This document shows positions 16,551-18,931 of a stretch of 18,931 bases of DNA, piece after piece. How positions within the stretch are numbered: position 1 is the stretch's first letter; the number at the start of each line of letters is the position of its first letter. This DNA is from JADFUS01 sp964600025 (lineage in GTDB: Bacteria; Bacteroidota; Bacteroidia; Bacteroidales; Rikenellaceae). Made by a program: the position numbers and the translations under genes. The notes beneath the pieces were generated by a model. That model saw only the letters and a list, made by a program, of their open reading frames with translations. It searched no databases and was not told where the DNA came from. Location of the stretch: assembly GCA_964600025.1 (NCBI GenBank), contig CAZRHJ010000038.1, positions 1-18,931 of the forward strand, read 5' to 3'.

Positions 16551-18128
16551 ATGCCAAATACTGTTCCTTTTTTCAAACCTTGGGTGCCAAAATGGCTCGC
16601 ACTTACCACTGTAATAGCGATACTATTTCCGTCGTTAGTGATATTTGCTCTATACTATAATAGCACATTGGCAACTGCCGAACACTATGGATTAGATGCA
16701 ATGGACATTCAATATTCGGTGGTTTTGATGTATGCAACAGTTATATCGTATCTTGCTTTGGATAGTAGGTTGATTAAGTGTTTCAGAATTAAGACTTATA
16801 CGCTTGTCGGGATTTTGATAAATACAGTAACCTGCGTTATGTGTGCTGTTTACAAAGAAGGTGAAATATTTATGTTTAGCCGTTTTATTCAGGGTTTCGT
16901 TTGTGCTTTTTTGTGTAATATTTGTATGAATTTATCATTCACTCTGTTTAACGTAAAAAAAGCAAGAATACTCGGTTATACCGTATTTTATGGTTCACTT
17001 ATGGTTTGTGTTCCTTTCTCTGCAATTTTTGCAAATATTATTCTGCATTATTTCGGTATAGATTCTATGTTTTATGGATTTATATTGTTCCAAGTTCCCG
17101 GATTTATATTGTTACTGCTAACAATGAATAATAGGTTCTTGGCAAAAAAAATGCCTTTGTATCAAATTGATTGGACTGGGTTTATAGAATATACTGCAAT
17201 AGCTTGTATCGTGGGCTATATACTTGTGTATGGACAACAATTAGAGTGGTTGGAATCTCCAAAAATATTAGTTTTATTGGCTATTTTGATTGTGATTACT
17301 CCTATTTATGTGTTGGGGGCTTTAAACAAAAAAAGGCCTTTGATACAGTTGAAATTACTAAAAATTAGAACATACAGAAAAGCACTACTACTGCTTACTA
17401 TGTTTTATATCTCAAAAGGAACAACATTTATTACATACGTATATATGCAGGATATTCTGCAATTTACTGCAATAAATATGGTAACAATTTGGACATATAA
17501 TATTCTTGGAATATTCTTGGGAATGTATTTTGTATCCAAAATGATGTTAAAAAACCTATCTCCAATACACCTAATAAAGTTTGGCTTCTTTACATTATTG
17601 ATATTCCATACCTATATGTTTTTTCTTTTTGCAAGTACTGGGAGTATCGAAAAATTTTACTTGCCTATTTTCATTCAAGGAGTTGGAACAGGCTCATTGT
17701 TCGTACCATTGATTATGAATATGGTAGGTTCTGTACCACCCAAAAGTGCTCCATTAGTTCCATTTCTTGGCATTGCGAGTAGGTTTATGGGATTTTGCTT
17801 GGCGATTGCACTTATCAATTATTTCCAGTTATACAACACTAACAGAAACTATATTGATATTGCGACAAACTACACTATATCCAACGCTCAGTCTTTCCAA
17901 AAAGAAGAACAGTTAAAACACATTCAAATAGGTTTGAGTCAGAGTGAAGCAATGAGAATTGCACAAAAAGAGGCAAGTAAAACTCTGAAAAGTGAGTCAG
18001 CTATTCGTGCCAATATGAACTACTATACACTACTTATCTTGGGTATTTTAGCTGTATTGATAATGTTACAAGTCGAAAGAATTCCTATAAAAAGTAAGAT
18101 ATACAGTTTACTTAGGATAAATATTTAG
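16551..18128 (+). CDS. MFS efflux pump, EmrB/DHA2-like
   Basis: This is a predicted proton-driven exporter in the inner membrane. The 525 residues contain about 14 hydrophobic segments from residue 17 to the C-terminus, with a soluble loop around 440-480 before the last helix, the layout of the DHA2 (14-TM) family. The usual motif A between TM2 and TM3 (G-x-x-x-D-R-x-G-R-R/K) is degenerate: LALDSRLIKCFRIK keeps the aspartate but lacks the glycines. Similarity therefore rests on topology and context rather than strong motifs. The preceding adaptor and channel genes make an EmrAB-TolC type system probable. It is separated from the adaptor gene by 118 nt, so an internal promoter is possible, though I do not see one. 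Substrate unknown. Confidence 0.87.
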   Translation: MPNTVPFFKPWVPKWLALTTVIAILFPSLVIFALYYNSTLATAEHYGLDAMDIQYSVVLMYATVISYLALDSRLIKCFRIKTYTLVGILINTVTCVMCAVYKEGEIFMFSRFIQGFVCAFLCNICMNLSFTLFNVKKARILGYTVFYGSLMVCVPFSAIFANIILHYFGIDSMFYGFILFQVPGFILLLLTMNNRFLAKKMPLYQIDWTGFIEYTAIACIVGYILVYGQQLEWLESPKILVLLAILIVITPIYVLGALNKKRPLIQLKLLKIRTYRKALLLLTMFYISKGTTFITYVYMQDILQFTAINMVTIWTYNILGIFLGMYFVSKMMLKNLSPIHLIKFGFFTLLIFHTYMFFLFASTGSIEKFYLPIFIQGVGTGSLFVPLIMNMVGSVPPKSAPLVPFLGIASRFMGFCLAIALINYFQLYNTNRNYIDIATNYTISNAQSFQKEEQLKHIQIGLSQSEAMRIAQKEASKTLKSESAIRANMNYYTLLILGILAVLIMLQVERIPIKSKIYSLLRINI

Positions 18129-18150
18129 GATTATTGTAGTCTACACATAG

Positions 18151-18194
18151 GAAAACATTGTAATGATTATAGTTTAATCCATTACAATGTTTTC
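18151..18194. terminator. Perfect palindrome, probable bidirectional terminator
   Basis: GAAAACATTGTAATG (18151-18165) and CATTACAATGTTTTC (18180-18194) form a perfect 15-bp stem with a 14-nt loop between two convergent genes, the MFS pump (plus) and the small exported protein (minus). The A- and T-runs at the stem base suit intrinsic termination on both strands. CACATA (18144-18149) and TATGTG (18198-18203) can lengthen the stem past a small internal loop. A related copy in inverted orientation is found at 18812-18850. Confidence 0.7.
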
Positions 18195-18254
18195 ATTTAT
18201 GTGGTACTTAAAAAATAATTTTTATATTTTTAGGCGAGTTTTAGCAGACATTAC

Positions 18255-18692
18255 TTATAAATCTGGCTTTTCGTATAGTATAACAGCATCTTCACGAATA
18301 CCAATAATCATATCGGCAGCAGGCTGCTCAACTTCAAAGACATATTCAGAAAGTTTGTTAGGAAAAGTATATAGCTTGATTTCTTCTATAATACTGCCAG
18401 AGTATTTACTTTCGTTAAAAACTTTCATCACAGATTGAGGGACATCAGGCAAAAGCAACTCACAAGAAGTCTGAATCCACTCAGAATCATAAGCATAATA
18501 ACTTTTGTACTCTTTGCGGTCTATTACAAACTCAACTTCATAGGTTGCAACCTCAGCCTCCCACTCAACTTGACGTGCAGAAGGATATTGCTTTTCAAAT
18601 TTATCTAATACTGTTTTAGGGATTTTGGATTGTCCACCACAAGAAACTGAAATAAGCAATGTGAACAATGTTAAAAGAAATGTTTTTTTCAT
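18255..18692 (-). CDS. PepSY-like exported protein, probable lipoprotein
   Basis: This is a 145-residue secreted or lipid-anchored protein. Residues 1-17 form a signal peptide (two lysines, then a hydrophobic core), with C18 as possible lipidation site in the context SVSC-GG; the box is imperfect, so plain secretion remains possible. The mature part contains VLDKFEKQYPSARQVEWE, then TYEVEF and a second, weaker repeat near the C-terminus. This is the pattern of the PepSY-like beta-lactamase-inhibitor-protein-like family (PF11396) common in Bacteroidota. No enzymatic role is known for such proteins and inhibitor activity should not be assumed. It has its own promoter (18717-18747) and converges on the efflux operon. 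Confidence 0.82.
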   Translation of the reverse strand: MKKTFLLTLFTLLISVSCGGQSKIPKTVLDKFEKQYPSARQVEWEAEVATYEVEFVIDRKEYKSYYAYDSEWIQTSCELLLPDVPQSVMKVFNESKYSGSIIEEIKLYTFPNKLSEYVFEVEQPAADMIIGIREDAVILYEKPDL

Positions 18693-18716
18693 AAGGCTGA
18701 ATTTATTAGTCTAAAA

Positions 18717-18747
18717 CAAAGGTATAAAAAATTCTTTATTATCCAAA
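18717..18747 (-). promoter_or_regulatory. Promoter of the PepSY-like protein gene
   Basis: On the minus strand TTTG (18747-18744) is followed after 19 nt by TACCTTTG (18724-18717), a full match to both Bacteroidetes promoter boxes. The start would be near 18710, about 18 nt before the ATG at 18692. Confidence 0.85.
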
Positions 18748-18811
18748 CAAATCCCTAAACTCTAAAAATACTATTTTTAAATTATTGCTGTCCAGTAAAA
18801 ATTTTAAAAAT

Positions 18812-18850
18812 CATTGTAATGGGTTAAGCGACAATTTATTACAGTGTTTT
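18812..18850. repeat. Imperfect palindrome related to 18152-18189, inverted
   Basis: CATTGTAAT (18812-18820) pairs with ATTACAGTG (18838-18846) with one G-U pair, and flanking AAAA/TTTT runs extend the stem past a bulged T. Aligned to the reverse complement of 18152-18189 it agrees in 32 of 39 columns (six substitutions, one gap), including the loop region. The two palindromes are therefore probably related by descent rather than by chance hairpin formation. This copy may end a gene entering from the right edge on the minus strand. Confidence 0.65.
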
Positions 18851-18931
18851 AATTTTTAAGGGGCTTGGAAAAATGATTTTAAAATTTTTATCTTTCAGAA
18901 ATCTTACAAGCTCCCAATAAACTCGGATCTC
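18839..18931 (-). CDS. Possible partial gene entering from the right edge
   Basis: On the minus strand a frame is open from the window edge to a TAA at 18841-18839, giving 30 residues that contain RVYWELVRFLKDKNFKII. It is the longest open minus-strand frame at this edge and would be the C-terminal end of a protein. No family can be recognised, and its stop overlaps the palindrome at 18812-18850. A second frame, stopping earlier and containing DPSLLGACKISER, is an alternative. Very uncertain. Confidence 0.25.
   Translation of the reverse strand, partial: EIRVYWELVRFLKDKNFKIIFPSPLKIKTL

Overview
The window looks like chromosomal DNA from a Bacteroidota bacterium, most likely a Bacteroidales-type anaerobe. 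The evidence is low GC, several promoters of the Bacteroidetes form TTTG-N19/20-TAnnTTTG, no obvious Shine-Dalgarno sequences, a split transketolase, adjacent small and large methylmalonyl-CoA mutase subunits (succinate-propionate metabolism), and a PepSY-like exported protein. I cannot name a genus.

Left part (1-8751, all genes on the minus strand). An AT-rich gene-poor stretch is followed by a tRNA-Val(UAC) with its own promoter and a clean intrinsic terminator. Next, reading leftward from a near-consensus promoter at 7429-7460, is a tightly packed cluster: rsfS, ftsH, cdsA, psd, an AI-2E/PerM-family membrane protein, and the N- and C-terminal halves of transketolase. It combines ribosome silencing, membrane proteolysis, phospholipid synthesis (CDP-diacylglycerol, then the phosphatidylethanolamine step) and the non-oxidative pentose phosphate pathway. 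folC lies just upstream, on the same strand but before that promoter.

Middle (8927-13053, plus strand). mutA and mutB form a two-gene operon divergent from folC, with a promoter at 8927-8957 and a strong terminator after mutB. Only MutB carries the B12-binding D-x-H-x-x-G motif. MutA has a degenerate B12 domain and two short cysteine clusters. Codon choice suggests high expression.

Right part (13186-18931). An AraC-type regulator with an N-terminal cupin precedes a three-gene tripartite efflux module: a TolC-like outer-membrane factor, an EmrA/HlyD-like periplasmic adaptor and a 14-TM-type MFS pump. The pump operon has a perfect -7 box but no well-spaced -33 box, which would fit activation by the AraC protein. 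A convergent gene for a small PepSY-like lipoprotein or exported protein follows. It is flanked by two related ~39-bp palindromes in opposite orientation, the right one next to a short sequence that resembles a mobile-element end.

Most of the window is well-understood core biology. The least explained parts are the paired palindromes and the short repeat bounding the efflux segment, the AraC-controlled efflux module of unknown substrate, and the cysteine clusters in MutA. I see no CRISPR array, rRNA, complete transposase or clear novel defence system.
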